Shown here: positions 1 through 13,072 of the stretch, piece after piece | How positions within the stretch are numbered: the stretch's first letter is position 1 | Layout: every line of letters starts with the position of its first letter | Assembly: GCA_016709145.1 (NCBI GenBank) | Contig: JADJEK010000008.1 | Coordinates: 1-64,000 of the forward strand | Length of the DNA: 64,000 nucleotides | Reading direction: 5' to 3' | Origin: Planctomycetota bacterium | GTDB taxonomy: Bacteria; Planctomycetota; B15-G4; JADJEK01 | Made by a program: the position numbers and the translations under genes | The notes under the pieces: model-generated | What the model saw: the letters and a program-made list of their open reading frames with translations, nothing else | Database searches by the model: none | What the model was told of the DNA's origin: nothing

Positions 1-1672
1 GGATCTGCAGTCCGTCGGCCGCCAACGGCAAGAAGCTCCCGTCGAACGTCGCGTGCGCGATGCCGTCCACCGTGCTCAGAGTCGCGAACGTGTTCTGGAA
101 CACCACGTCCCGTTCGCGAAGCCGATCGAGATGTCCGTCATGAAATCGTAGGTCAACTGCGTCGGCGAGAACCCACCGCCGAGAATTCCTGATGTGCCCG
201 TGAATAAGCCTTCATGAGCAAAGTACTGATTCCCGGAGATGCTGTAGTCCGCGCCGCTGGAGTTGAAGGTCGACCTTCATCCTGCCCTGCGGGAGTCAAA
301 ACCTGTGTGTTCGTTGCTGCCAAGGGCGCGCGAGGTTGAGGACTTCGACGACGCCGGCCTTGTTGGTGCTGGGCTGTTTCGCGCTGGAAGGCGAGATCGC
401 ACATTCCTCCGGGCCCATCTCCGTCGATGTCGCCGAGGGTGGAGATCGATCGTGGAAAATCAGACAAAACTTCCTGCGGGCCCGGAAAGATTACTATATG
501 AATCCGGGCGGTACTTTAGCCAGTTCCCAAACTTGGAACTGATCACGATGAGGCCTCGTGTCTCGTCCATTTCATTCGACCAGATCGAAGAGAGAAGCTC
601 GACGTTCCCATCGCCAAGATCGTCCGTCGTGTCGAGCTGCGCGCCGAGGACGTTCGTGATCACCTCCGGCGTTGCGGTATGTCGGTCACCGAGACGCCTG
701 TCATCGAACCGACGACACGAATCCCAAAGCCGCTGCGAACCCGCGAACTCCGGCAGTCCGTCGCCGGTGATGTCCTCGACGCTCGTGATCGACCACCCGA
801 ACACCTCCGGGAAAAACGCCTACAAGCTGGGTCGACCGGGCACGACGTTGAGCTGCGCGCCCGTCCGCCGAGGATTCACAACGAACACGGCTCCCGCGGA
901 TGCGACACCGCCGACCGTGGCCCGGAGCGCCCACCAGCAGGTCAGACGTCCCATCGCCGTCGACGTCCGACGTCACTTCGAGCTCGAACCCGAAACCGTC
1001 TTTGACGTTGGACGTCGACACGCTGACCGTCGCGCCCGTCGCGCCGTCGAACTACCCACACACGCGCGGCATGTTTCCGGATTGGTTCATCTGCGTCGCC
1101 GACCGCGTACTCGCTAAGAAAGGTCGCCGTTCAAATCGCCGACCCAACGGACTGCGTAGCCGAAGTCGTCGTCGGTCAGCAGTGGGGCCGACTTGAGTTC
1201 CGAAGTGTGCACCATTCGCGCCGGAGTAGATCTCGATCGAGCCATATTGCGCGATCGTGCCGTTCGCGAGCGGTGTGCGACGCCGGCCCGCGAGGATGTC
1301 GCCGATTCCATCGCCAGTAGCATCGAGTCCCGCGTCGACGAAGCCGCCGAACCCGGTTCCCGCAGCCGACGTGCTGATCGTGTACCGCCTGCCCCGTCTT
1401 CCCCGGAGTAAATCCGGAAGACCGGCTCCGAAGTGCGCCCGCGGGCGCACGGGTCGACAAGTAGTCGGCAACCCCATCACCGTCGATGTCGTCCATGCCG
1501 CGCACGAGCGTGAAACCAATCTCAGGCACCGTACCCCAGTGCTTGCGGACGACGGATTGGGCGAGGCCTCCGCCGTCCAAAGCACCGAAGGGCAATGAAC
1601 GCCAGGACGATTCGTGCCGTGGTACCAACCTTGGCTCGTCAGGCCGGGCCGGAGTCGTCCCGAAGCACTCAT
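1..1672 (-). pseudogene. FG-GAP repeat secreted protein, tandem copy C, frameshifted and cut by window edge
   Basis: Third copy of a tandem FG-GAP (integrin-alpha-like beta-propeller) gene; its 3' end lies outside the window. The probable start is the ATG at 1672, placed by analogy with copy B, 13 bases after the relict end of copy B. Fragments in different minus frames recreate the family: the mature start SVVRKHWG, then VRGMDDIDGDGVADYL, and near position 150 the conserved C-terminal block MTYDFMTDISIGFAN. DxDGDG calcium-binding loops are still readable. No frame is open for more than about 290 codons, so at least three indels are needed to rebuild a protein of about 570 residues. It is either a decayed copy or a badly polished repeat. 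Function beyond an exported propeller is unknown. Confidence 0.6.
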
Positions 1673-1685
1673 TCGCGGCCCATCC

Positions 1686-3411
1686 TCAAGAAATCGACCG
1701 TGATTCGTCTCGGGTTCGAGACCCAATAGTTGCCGTTCTGCTGCACCACCGACGTACGCAAGGTGGACGGTCTCCGTCGGCCGCGAGCGGAAGCTCCCGT
1801 CGAACGTCGCGGGCGCGATGCCGTCCACCGTGCTCAGAGTCGCGAACGTGTGCTGGAACACCGTCGTGTTCGCGAACCCGATCGAGATGTCCGTCATGAA
1901 GTCATAGGTCAACGGCAGCGTCGGCGAAAATCCGCCACCGAGCGGGATCCCCGTCGTCCCGTGATGCTCGCGAGCACCAAGTACTGATTCCCGAGATGCT
2001 GAAGTCCGCCGCTGAGTTGAGGTCGACCTTCATCCCGTTCGCCGGAGTCAGGACTTTGCGTGTTCGCCGCCAAGGGCGCGAGGTTGAGGACTTCGACGAC
2101 GCCGGCCTTGTTGGTCACGGGTTGCAGGGCCGACCCATGCGAAATCGCACACTCTCGACGGCCGTCACCGTCCAGATCACCTAGCGAAGCGAGCGACTGG
2201 GGAAAGTTGGTCAAGACCGGTTGCAAGGGGCTGTAGGTATCCGGCCGATGTTCGAGCCAGTCCCCAATCTTCGAGCTGATCACAACCAGACCTCGCGGCT
2301 CTGTGATGGAATCGACCAGATCGACGCCAAGAGATCTGAGTTTCCGTCTCCGTGCAGGTCGTCGGTAGTAATCGAGTTGGCCACGGCGAGGACATTGTTG
2401 ATGACTTCCTGGCGTCAGGATTTCAGTGAACATTGCTCCAGTCATCGGACCCCGACCACCGAATGCCGTATCCGCCACGGCCGGCAGCGAACCCGAAGCC
2501 CATCACCTGTGACGTCGCCCAGATCCGCAACAGTCCAGCCGGAACACATCTGGCGACATGCCCCGAAATGAGCTGTGTCGAACCAGGAACTCCATTCAAA
2601 ATAGACCCAGACCGCGGATTGACGACGAACACCGCGCTGACGGCTGCGATGCCACCTACGGAGTGCCCTGGCGCGCTTGCGAGGAGCTCAGAAGTCCCGT
2701 CACCATCCACATCATCCATCACGTCCAGGGCGAACCCGAATCCGTCCTGCCAGACTCGACGTCGACACACTGATCGTGGCCCGGTAGCGCCATACTGAAC
2801 ACCCATACGCGAGGAATTCCCCTGACTGTGTGGGCTGGGCTTCGGTCACTGCGTACTCGCTACTCGAATGCTCCGTCGAGATCCCCCAACCATCAACGCC
2901 ACCCGAAGCCATCGTCGGGAGCATCGGCCCAACTGAGTTCGGAAGAGCGATCCGTTAGCGCCAGAATAGATACGTACCGATCCGTACGCTGCGAGCGTGC
3001 CGTTTCCAGTGGGGTCTTCGCGACCCCGGCGAGGATGTCACCGATTCCGTCTCCCGTAGCATCGAACCCACCGTCGAGTACCGAGCCCACACCCGTACCC
3101 GAGACCGACTCCGAAGATCCCGTAGATCAGAGCCCCATCCGCTCCGGCATACACTTTGATCACAGGATCCGTCGTACCCGCGGACAGCCAACGGCCGGAC
3201 ATATAATCCGCGATGCCGTCACCATCGACATCGTCCATGCCACGGACGACGGTGACCCCTCCGCTGAAAATGGACCCCAGTGCTTTCGGATCACGGATTG
3301 GGCGGAGGCCTCCGCCGTCCAAGGCACCGAAGCAATGAACGCCAGGACGATTCGTGCCGTGGTACCAACCCGGCTCGTCAGGCCGCGGCAGTCGTCGCCC
3401 GAAGCACTCAT
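1686..3411 (-). pseudogene. FG-GAP repeat secreted protein, tandem copy B, frameshifted
   Basis: Middle copy of the tandem FG-GAP array. The start is taken as the ATG at 3411 because it follows the copy A stop by 13 bases, has a GAGG element overlapping that stop, and begins a signal-peptide-like stretch (ARIVLAFIA) leading to the mature start AQSVIRKHWG shared with the other copies. The reading frame then changes several times: VVRGMDDVDGDGIADYM lies in a second frame, and later blocks with DVDGDGTSELLA and GDLDGDGRRECA lie in others. At the 3' end an extra base abolishes the stop seen in copy A (TTTCTTGAGG against TTTCTGAGG). Either a pseudogene or unresolved indels in a repeat; the intact protein would be an exported beta-propeller of about 570 residues. 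Confidence 0.62.
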
Positions 3412-3424
3412 TCGCGGCCCATCC
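3412..3424 (-). promoter_or_regulatory. Stop/Shine-Dalgarno/start junction between tandem copies A and B
   Basis: On the minus strand the copy A stop TGA (3427-3425) is part of GAGGATGGG, which sits just before the ATG at 3411, so the ribosome-binding site overlaps the previous stop. The same junction with one extra T occurs at 1673-1690 before copy C. This supports translational coupling in the original array and fixes the starts of copies B and C. Confidence 0.55.
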
Positions 3425-5142
3425 TCAGAAATCGACCGTGATCGTCTCGGGATTCGAGACCCAGTAGTTGCCGTTCTGCTGCCACCCGACGTACGCAAGG
3501 TGGATCTCCGCAATCCGTCGGCCGCGAGCGGCAGGAAGCTCCCGTCGAACGTCGCGTGCGCGATGCCGTCCACCGTGCTCAGACTCGCGAACGTGTTCTG
3601 GAACACCGTCGTGTTCGCGAAGCCGATCGAGATGTCCGTCATGAAATCGTAGGTCAACGGCAGCGTCGGCGAGAACCCGCCGCCGAGCGGGATCCCCGAT
3701 TGCCCGTGATGCTCGCGAGCACGAAGTACTGATTCCCTGAGATGCTGAAGTCCGCCCGCTGAGTTGAAGGTCGACCTTCATGCCGTTCGCGGGAGTCAAA
3801 ACCTGTGTGTTCGCCGCCAAGGGCGCGAGGTTGAGGACTTCGACGACGCCGGCCTTGTTGATTCCCGGCTGGCCAGCAACTGCGTGCGCAATCGCGCACT
3901 CACATCGACCGTCGCCGTCCAAGTCTCCCAGCGACGCGATTGACTGCGGGAAGTTGTCGAACACTTGCGACTGGCTGCTGTACGTATCTGGACGCATCTC
4001 AAGCCATGTTCCGGTGGTGGACTAATGACCAGCAGACCTCGCGGCTCGCCAAGTGGAATCGACCAGATTGAAGTAAAGCGGCTCTGATGACCGTCTCCAT
4101 CGAGGTCGTCAGTGGTTTCGAGTTGGCCACCGAGGACATTCGTGACGAGCTTCGGCGCTGTGATCTCCGCGATCGTCGTACCGGTCATGACACCAGAGAT
4201 ACGGATGCCGTAGCCGCCTCGACCCGCGGCAATCTCAGGAAGGCCATCGCCAGTGAGGTCGCCGACGCTAGCGACAGTCCAGCCGAAGACCTCGGGGAAG
4301 ATGCCCAACACAAGTTGGCTCGACCCAGGCACGGTGTTCAGGATTGACCCCGTTCGTGGATTGACAACAAAGACGGCGCCGACCGATGCCACTCCGCCTA
4401 CCGCGTGCCCCGGGGCGCTCGCGAGAATTTCGGGTGTTCCGTCGCCGTCCACATCGTCCGTCAGGTCCAACGCGAAGCCGTAGCCGTCCTTGACATTCGA
4501 CGTCGACACACTGACTGTGGCTCCAGTAGCCCCGCTGAACACCCAGAGACGCGGAGCTCCCCCGGTTTGACTCGGCTGAATCTCGGTCACGGCGTATTCG
4601 CTTCGAGAGTCACCGTCCAAGTCTCCAACCCAACGGACAGCCCACCCAAACCCGTCATCCGGGAGCATCGGACCTGCCTGTTCTCGATACAAGAGACCGT
4701 CGACGCCGGAATAGATCCGAACGGAGCCGTAGGACGCCAGTGTCCCGTTGGCCAACGGGGTCTTTGGCAAACCCGCGAGAATGTCGCCGATCCCGTCACC
4801 AGTTGCATCGAAGCCCCCGTCGAGCACGGAACCAAAACCGGACGAGGCGACGGCTTCGGGTATTCCATAGAGCTGTTGACCGCTGGCCCCCGAGTACACC
4901 TTGATGACGCGATCCGTGGATCCCGCTGACGGTGGCCTGGCAATCATGTAGTCGCCGACCGCATCGCCGTCGACGTCATCCATTCCCTGAACCTTGCTTG
5001 GCCCCGCCTGGGGAAAGATGCCCCAGTGCTTGCGGATCACTGCTTGGGCCGGCACCGCCGGTGCGACGACCAAGACGCACAACGCTGTTGCCAACACTCG
5101 GCGGGGACTCGCACTTGACATTGAATGTGTCTGAGACTTCAT
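3425..5142 (-). pseudogene. FG-GAP repeat secreted protein, tandem copy A, intact N-terminal two thirds, frameshifted 3' part
   Basis: Best preserved copy of the array. From the ATG at 5142 it encodes a signal peptide (to about residue 33, ending VPAQA), then VIRKHWG and a run of FG-GAP repeats with DxDGDxxxD loops such as DDVDGDAVGD, DATGDGIGD, DLDGDSRSE and DDVDGDGTPE, open for about 370 residues. A missing base near 4022 breaks the frame. At least three further shifts (about 3760, 3700 and 3520) are needed to join the rest, which ends NPETITVDF and stop at 3425. The gene starts 15 bases after the upstream VCBS gene, so the propeller genes look co-transcribed. The rebuilt length is about 572 residues. 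Family knowledge suggests an extracellular calcium-binding propeller; the partner is unknown. Confidence 0.68.
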
Positions 5143-5157
5143 GTCCTTACTCCAGCA

Positions 5158-7053
5158 TCATGGCGTTCCGCACATTGGACCGATCGGGGCCTGTCCCAAC
5201 CAGAACCAACCGTTCCACGCAGTGCCCGCACCTCCGACGCTCGCTCCCACCGGCTCTTCGTAGACAAAGTTGTTGAAGTTCGCTTCGATCCAGTCGGGCG
5301 CGAGATTCCCACCAAGACTCACGAACTCGAAGTACGATGTTCCATCATTGGCCTTGCCAATCAGCTCTGCGCAGGTACTGAACGAGAAACTGACGAGCGG
5401 CGCGCCTGTCGGAGCCACACCATAATAAAGGTGATCATAGCACGGCGGGGCATGCGTGTTCGTGCTTAGGTACTCGTACGGCTGTGGGTGGCTAGGATTG
5501 ATCAGCCACGGGAATGCTTTGGCGACCTCCTCGATCTCGTTTCGATTGCAGAATGCGACATCGGCAAGACCATCGCGATCGGCGTCGACGATGCGCACCG
5601 ACGACGTCGTATCGATGATCTTGCCGTCGAGATGGAACTCGATGTCCCCCCAAGTTGGAGTCCCGAACCCCGCCGTCGCAGCGACGATGTCGGCCAAACA
5701 GACGTCGAACAAGAACTCGCTCGATTCGAAGCCACCCACGTCATTTGGCCAATCCGAGGTCGCCGTGGCGAAGAGATGAGCGTACCCGCCGTTGCCCGCA
5801 CCCGCTTGGCCTTGATTCGCCGCACCGAAGTGCCCGTTGCCATCGTTCAGGTACACGGGATTCCGCGCGCTCGTGGCTGCTACGACAAGATCAAGATCAT
5901 CGTCGCCGTCGATATCGCCGAGCGCACAGTCGATCGAACGCTTCGGCGCACTCAGACACATTCCGCAAATACCGGCGAACGGCGTGCCCGCCTTCCCACG
6001 CCATTGATACTGCAGGATCGGCGGGTGCACCAGAATCGGTGGGACGATGCCGTTCTTGTCCATCAAGCTGAACAAGGAGGTCACGCCCGGCGCGGGGTTC
6101 ACGGTTTGGTTGAACCACACACGATCCGGTGCGATCGTCGTGCTAGAGGAACTGGTAAGCCCGTCCCGCGTGACGACCATATCGATGTCACGGTCTCCAT
6201 CGACGTCGCCGAACTCGACATTGCGATAAACGCCAGCAGGTCCCGGATCGGTCATCGTTGCGTAGTGGGTGAAGTTTCCGGCGCCATCACCGAGGTAGAT
6301 GCGAATGCCGTACGCGCCGACCGTCACAACGTCGAGTGTCGCAATGCCCTGGATTGGAGCTCCGGCGATTCCAAGACCATCGAGATTGCGTACGTCGATG
6401 GCGAATGTCTCCGAGCTAGAGTTGGTGATCGACTCATTGGTCGGGTTCAATTTCCTCGGGCCCGAGATGAGCAGCTCGTCGAACATGTACGTCTCTAGGG
6501 GGTCGCCCGTCACGGGATCCCATCGCTGCCCGTCATTGATCCAAACCGTGTCACGCTCGTTGGTGTTGAAGCCGGGTGAGAATGGCACCAACGAGCCCAT
6601 TTGATTGCGCCGCCCGACAAAGATGTCGATCTTCCCATCGCGATTCGCATCGCCAACATCGATGCCATAGGAGTCGTCAACGTTCGGGAACGGAGCTGCG
6701 GGCGTCGAATTCTGGAGGTCGAGGGTCTCGACATGGCTCACGGAGACCAGCCCGCTGGGACTCGTCTGTAGGTAGTAGATCTTCACGGGCTCGGTGTTGT
6801 CGATCCCGCCGACGACGACGTCGAGATCCCCATCCTGGTCGAAGTCCGCGGCCTTCACGCCGAGCGCGAACAGCGAGTGGACTGCTATCCCCGTTGTCAG
6901 CGTCGAGAACGGCCCGCCGTCGTCGACGACCCACTCTTGGAAGCTTGGCGCCGTCGGTGAATCGGGAGGCGTGCATTGCCGTGCGGCAGCCTCACGCGAA
7001 CCGATCCCAAGCCCGACGACCAGCCCCATGACCACTCCGTAGACCTTCTTCAT
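5158..7053 (-). CDS. Secreted VCBS/FG-GAP repeat protein
   Basis: Exported protein of 631 residues. The ATG at 7053 was chosen over upstream in-frame starts because it begins a clear signal peptide (MKKVYGVVMGLVVGLGIGS, cleavage near AAA-RQC) and has AGGGGG upstream. VCBS-type repeats carry DxDxDGxxD loops: DFDQDGDLDVVV, DANRDGKIDIFV, DVDGDRDIDMVV, DIDGDDDLDLVV and DADRDGLADVAF. These typically bind Ca2+ and form a beta-propeller. The C-terminus (about residue 500 on) is not repeat-like and ends in an aromatic/Gly-rich tail, GPMCGTP. It lies 56 bases downstream of the SBBP gene and 15 bases upstream of the tandem FG-GAP copies, so one secreted-propeller operon is likely. Ligand and role unknown. 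Confidence 0.85.
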   Translation of the reverse strand: MKKVYGVVMGLVVGLGIGSREAAARQCTPPDSPTAPSFQEWVVDDGGPFSTLTTGIAVHSLFALGVKAADFDQDGDLDVVVGGIDNTEPVKIYYLQTSPSGLVSVSHVETLDLQNSTPAAPFPNVDDSYGIDVGDANRDGKIDIFVGRRNQMGSLVPFSPGFNTNERDTVWINDGQRWDPVTGDPLETYMFDELLISGPRKLNPTNESITNSSSETFAIDVRNLDGLGIAGAPIQGIATLDVVTVGAYGIRIYLGDGAGNFTHYATMTDPGPAGVYRNVEFGDVDGDRDIDMVVTRDGLTSSSSTTIAPDRVWFNQTVNPAPGVTSLFSLMDKNGIVPPILVHPPILQYQWRGKAGTPFAGICGMCLSAPKRSIDCALGDIDGDDDLDLVVAATSARNPVYLNDGNGHFGAANQGQAGAGNGGYAHLFATATSDWPNDVGGFESSEFLFDVCLADIVAATAGFGTPTWGDIEFHLDGKIIDTTSSVRIVDADRDGLADVAFCNRNEIEEVAKAFPWLINPSHPQPYEYLSTNTHAPPCYDHLYYGVAPTGAPLVSFSFSTCAELIGKANDGTSYFEFVSLGGNLAPDWIEANFNNFVYEEPVGASVGGAGTAWNGWFWLGQAPIGPMCGTP

Positions 7054-7109
7054 GACGAACGACCCCCTGGATGATGCGGCCTTGCCGCAAAGTTGCCAAC
7101 TCATCGAAT

Positions 7110-9496
7110 TCAGAACTGCAGGCTCGTGATGAATCCCTCGCCGATCGTCGTGTCGAGACCGAGCGCGTTCGTCGGCGCTGGAAATGGCCCCAGCCCAAGC
7201 ACTTGGAACGCCCCGAGCGACGTCGGGTAGTTCGCCGAATTGGTCGATCCCACGAGCCAAAGTTGATTCGTCGACGACAACCCCATCCCCAGGACGAAGT
7301 CGTCCGACGCACCGCCGTAGAACGTCCCATCGAGGATGGTCGTCCCCGTGGCGTCCATGCGGATCGCGAACGCGTCCGCCGCGCCGTTGTGCGTCGGATC
7401 GAGCGGAGAGGGGCCGAGCGGGAAGTTCGTCGACGCAGTGTGTCCGACGACGAACACCTGTCCGGCCCGATCGACCGCCACTCCGCCGGCGGTGTCTGCT
7501 TGCGTGCCCCCGAGATAGCGTGACCACACGAAGGGTGTGGATGCGGGAGCGACACTCGGATCGAGTTTCACGACGAAGCCGTCGCCACAAGTCGACCCCG
7601 AGCAGTTCGGACCACTACCGCTCACGGTCATTGGGAAGTCGGTCGACGAAGTGACGCCACAGACGACGATGCCGGTCCCGCGGGGCTCGAGCGCAATGCC
7701 GGTCGGATTGTCGGCATCCGTACCATCGACGAAGCAGCCGAAGACACGCTGAGGATTCCCGTTCTGCGGATTCGCCGGATCGAACGCGGGCTGACTCACG
7801 TCGAGGATCGCGACGTACGTGTCGTCGTTCAGTTGTCCGCTGGTGAACCAGCCGGGCGCCTCACCGGGATCCCCGGCCGGCACGGTCGCGAAGAGTCCGC
7901 CCCATCCATTGAGCGAGCCGGTCAGCGCTCCCGGGACACCCGCACTGTTCGTCTCGATCAGCAACACTGGACGATTCCATGCCTGCAGAACCACTTCCTT
8001 GGCGCCGTCCGAGCCATCCCCACCGAGCAGCGTCGAGTACGGCACGCTGGAACCCGAGGGGTCCAGTCGTGCGACGAAGGCGTCCGTGTCGCACAACCTC
8101 GACATGTCCGAGCACCCCGATCCGTTCCCGAGGTGAGGCTGATACGCATTCGAAGTCACCGGGAACGGAACGCTGGGAGGGCCGAGCTTGCGATCGGACT
8201 CCGTCTGCCCGACCACGTACATCGCATTCGTGTTCGTCAGCGCCACGCCGAACACCGCGTCGGAGAAGGAGCCACCGATGTAGGTGGAGAACACCAGCGA
8301 CCCGCCGCCCGGAGCCAGCTTCGCCGCGAAGCCGTCGAACCAACCCGTGAACGTCGTGGAGTACGCCCCGACGGTGACCGGGAAGTTGGATGACGAGGTC
8401 GCGCCACCCACGTAGATCGCACCGGTGGAGTCGACTTCGAGATCGAAGGCGAGGTCCTCGCCGGTTCCGCCGAAGTAGGTCAGGAACTGGAGCGCGGTGC
8501 CCGACGCATTGAGTGCGCCGACGAAGGCGTCGAATCCGCCGTTGGCAACGACATCGAAAGCCCCGACAGTGACCGGCAGGTCCACGCTCAACGTTGCACC
8601 GCAGACGTATGCCGTGCCGTTCGTCGGATGCAGCGCCACCGCTTCGACCGAGTCACTCGAAGTTCCGCCGAGGTACGTCGAGTAGACGAGGGTCGGATCG
8701 ATGACGACCGGAGTTCCGGGAGCCGCTCCCGCCCAGGCAATGCGCACCGTCGACGCATCGACAAGCTCGAACCAGCTTCGCGCGCCGCGTTCGCCAGCTT
8801 CGCCGACGATCACGGGCGGCGTATGGCGAACGGTTCCCTGCGCGGTCGACACGACGAGCGAACCGTCCGCGTCGATCTCGAGTTCAATGGCGCCCGTCAC
8901 GCCAATCGTCAGCGCCGTCTTCGTCGCCCGAGGACCGACGTGGATTTCGTAGCCAGGGGCTTCGTATGCCACGAACCGCACGCGGAGATCCGCATCGGCG
9001 AAGACTCGATCGACGGCGGAGTACGTGCCAACGGTTCGTCCGGGGCCGTCACCTGGACCCGACTCACCGTGGACGAACCGGAAGAGCGGGATGACCGGGT
9101 CGCCGACGGCGACCCACGAGGCCGATCCGAGATCCGGATCGGTGAACTCGTATCGAACATTCGCGCCGCGCACGTGCGACGCACTTCGATTCGGAGATCC
9201 GCAGGCGTCGAAGATGCGACTGGAAGCGGACGCGACCAACTCGGGACCGACGATCTGACTGACGAACGTCCCATCGTCGAGCAGGCACAGCCGACCTTGT
9301 CGGTCGATGTGCCGGTAGGCAATCGTCGGTTCGAACTGTCCTTCGTCCGGCTCGAACCAGTTCGTTCGAAGAGGGCTATGAATCAGCGCGCGCGCGCGCG
9401 CGCCTCACGCAGCGTGCCGGTCGTCGCGAGCGCGTGATCGCTCCACGCCGACGCTACGCACAAGACCGACGCCAGTCCGATTCGGTTGCGGTTCAT
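7110..9496 (-). pseudogene. SBBP (seven-bladed beta-propeller) secreted protein, out of frame at a (GC)9 tract
   Basis: The natural start is the ATG at 9496. It has GGGGGA just upstream and begins a signal peptide (MNRNRIGLASVLCVASAWS). That frame stops inside a GC-dinucleotide run at 9386-9403. The rest lies in another frame: FEPDEGQFEPTIAYRH (the N-terminal signature of SBBP proteins), a domain to about residue 230, then SBBP repeats such as YSTYLGGTSSDSVEAVAL, TYFGGTGEDLAFD, TYIGGSFSDAVFG and YLGGTQADTAGG, ending at 7110. Losing one GC unit or gaining two restores a protein of about 795 residues. A start inside the second frame (a TTG near 9239) would lose the signal peptide and the FEPDEGQ block. 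It is either a switchable (phase-variable) gene, a pseudogene, or a sequencing slip. Confidence 0.75.
9386..9403. repeat. (GC)9 dinucleotide tract inside the SBBP gene
   Basis: Eighteen bases of uninterrupted GC alternation, about 30 codons after the start of the SBBP gene. In the frame of the signal peptide it encodes Arg-Ala repeats and runs into TGA at 9385-9383. In the frame of the propeller it is preceded by TGA at 9407-9405. Eight or eleven units would give one open frame. Confidence 0.85.
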
Positions 9497-9653
9497 CGTG
9501 AGTCCCCCAGTCGCTCGCCCTTCTTCGACGATCGACAGCGGGAGGGTAGAGCTGTGTTCGCTTCGTAGTCAATGCTCCCTGACAGACAACTTGGCTCGGC
9601 AAGGGGGGCGCGGTTCCTGACAAGATGGTCGCGCCTCGCTACTTCTTCGACCC

Positions 9654-12211
<2,558 letters not shown>

Positions 12212-12215
<4 letters not shown>

Positions 12216-12949
12216 CGCGGCGCCTCCGCGAACAGCCACGACCACTCGTCCGACAACGCATCCGGGTCGCGCACCGTGTCCGTGACTTCGGCGCGTAGGA
12301 CGGCGCGGAACCGAGTCTTCGCGCGTTGCAAGTAGTTCGAGACGTCGACCTTCGTGAGTCCGTGCCGCGCCGCGACCGTCGCGTAGTCGATCTCCGTGGA
12401 GGGTTCGAGCACGTAGTCGCGGAACACTGCGTAGACGGCCGCACGGCCATCGCTCTCGAACTCTACGCGCAGCCGTTCGAGAGCACGCCGCACCAACGCA
12501 CCCTTCCAGGCGCGATCGAGGACGTCTTCGGCGGAGGCGGCGTCGTGATCGAGGACCTCGACGTCACTACCGTCCGCTCGCGTCCACGACTCCGTCGTGA
12601 CGTCGCCGCCGCGCATCGTCGCGCGCTCCTTACGTCGTTGCTCGAGCGCGAAGTTGCGCAACGCGACCTTCAGGAACGCGCGGAACCGACCGCGCGTCGG
12701 ATCGGCCTTGGCCAAGAACCCGGACTCGAGCGACCACGCGAAGAACGCCTGCGCGAGGTCGTCCACGCGGCCTGGCGAACGCGCCCACGCGCAGCGCAGG
12801 TACGCGCGGATCGGTTCGACGTAGTGCTGGGCGATCTCGTCGTACGCAGCGCGGCGCGCGTCGCCCCCGGCCTTCCCGGCCAGGATCAACGACCAGCGCG
12901 TGTTCGGGAACTCCACGCCGCCGTGCGTTCGCTCGTCGCCGCTCGTCAT
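12212..12949 (-). CDS. ECF-type RNA polymerase sigma factor
   Basis: Protein of 245 residues. It opens with FPNTRWSLIL (about 14-23), typical of planctomycete ECF factors. Region 2 follows (YVEPIRAYLRCAWARSPGRVDDLAQAFFAW, split here around residues 43-73) with GRFRAFLKVALRNFALEQRR. Region 4 lies near 195-235, where EIDYATVAARHGLTKVDVSN carries the helix-turn-helix. The linker between the two regions contains an acidic insert. The ATG at 12949 was preferred to longer versions because upstream codons lack family similarity. The stop overlaps the kinase start by 4 bases. No anti-sigma gene is adjacent, so control through the coupled kinase is plausible but unproven. Confidence 0.88.
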
Positions 12950-13072
12950 GCGCGATTCCGAAAGAAGTCCGATGAACCCGCGAAGGCGCTCCGTACCGGT
13001 CCTCGTCCGGACCTCGGGACGCGACGTTCGCGTGCCTAGGATACGCCGGCGCTCGCTTCCGGAGATTTCGCC

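Larger units (their letters stand above)
1..3860. repeat. Three near-identical direct repeats of about 0.4-0.57 kb, about 1.75 kb apart
   Basis: Segments at roughly 1-365, 1550-2115 and 3290-3855 are almost identical; the first is cut by the window edge. A marker, TGCCGTCCACCGTGCTCAGA (TGCTCAGACT in one copy), starts at 61, 1819 and 3564. They cover the C-terminal third of each FG-GAP gene and, for the last two, the junction and the start of the next gene. The central parts of the three genes are clearly more divergent. The copies differ mostly by single-base indels rather than substitutions, which is unusual for diverging genes. Confidence 0.8.

Noticed and set aside
1..3860. CRISPR-like or integron-like array
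   Set aside because: The repeats are about 0.5 kb coding segments in tandem genes, not short repeats with spacers, and no integrase or attC-like sites were seen.
5158..7590. Longer version of the VCBS protein starting near 7590
   Set aside because: The added N-terminus is Arg-rich, overlaps the SBBP gene and lacks a signal peptide; the start at 7053 has a ribosome-binding site and a signal peptide.
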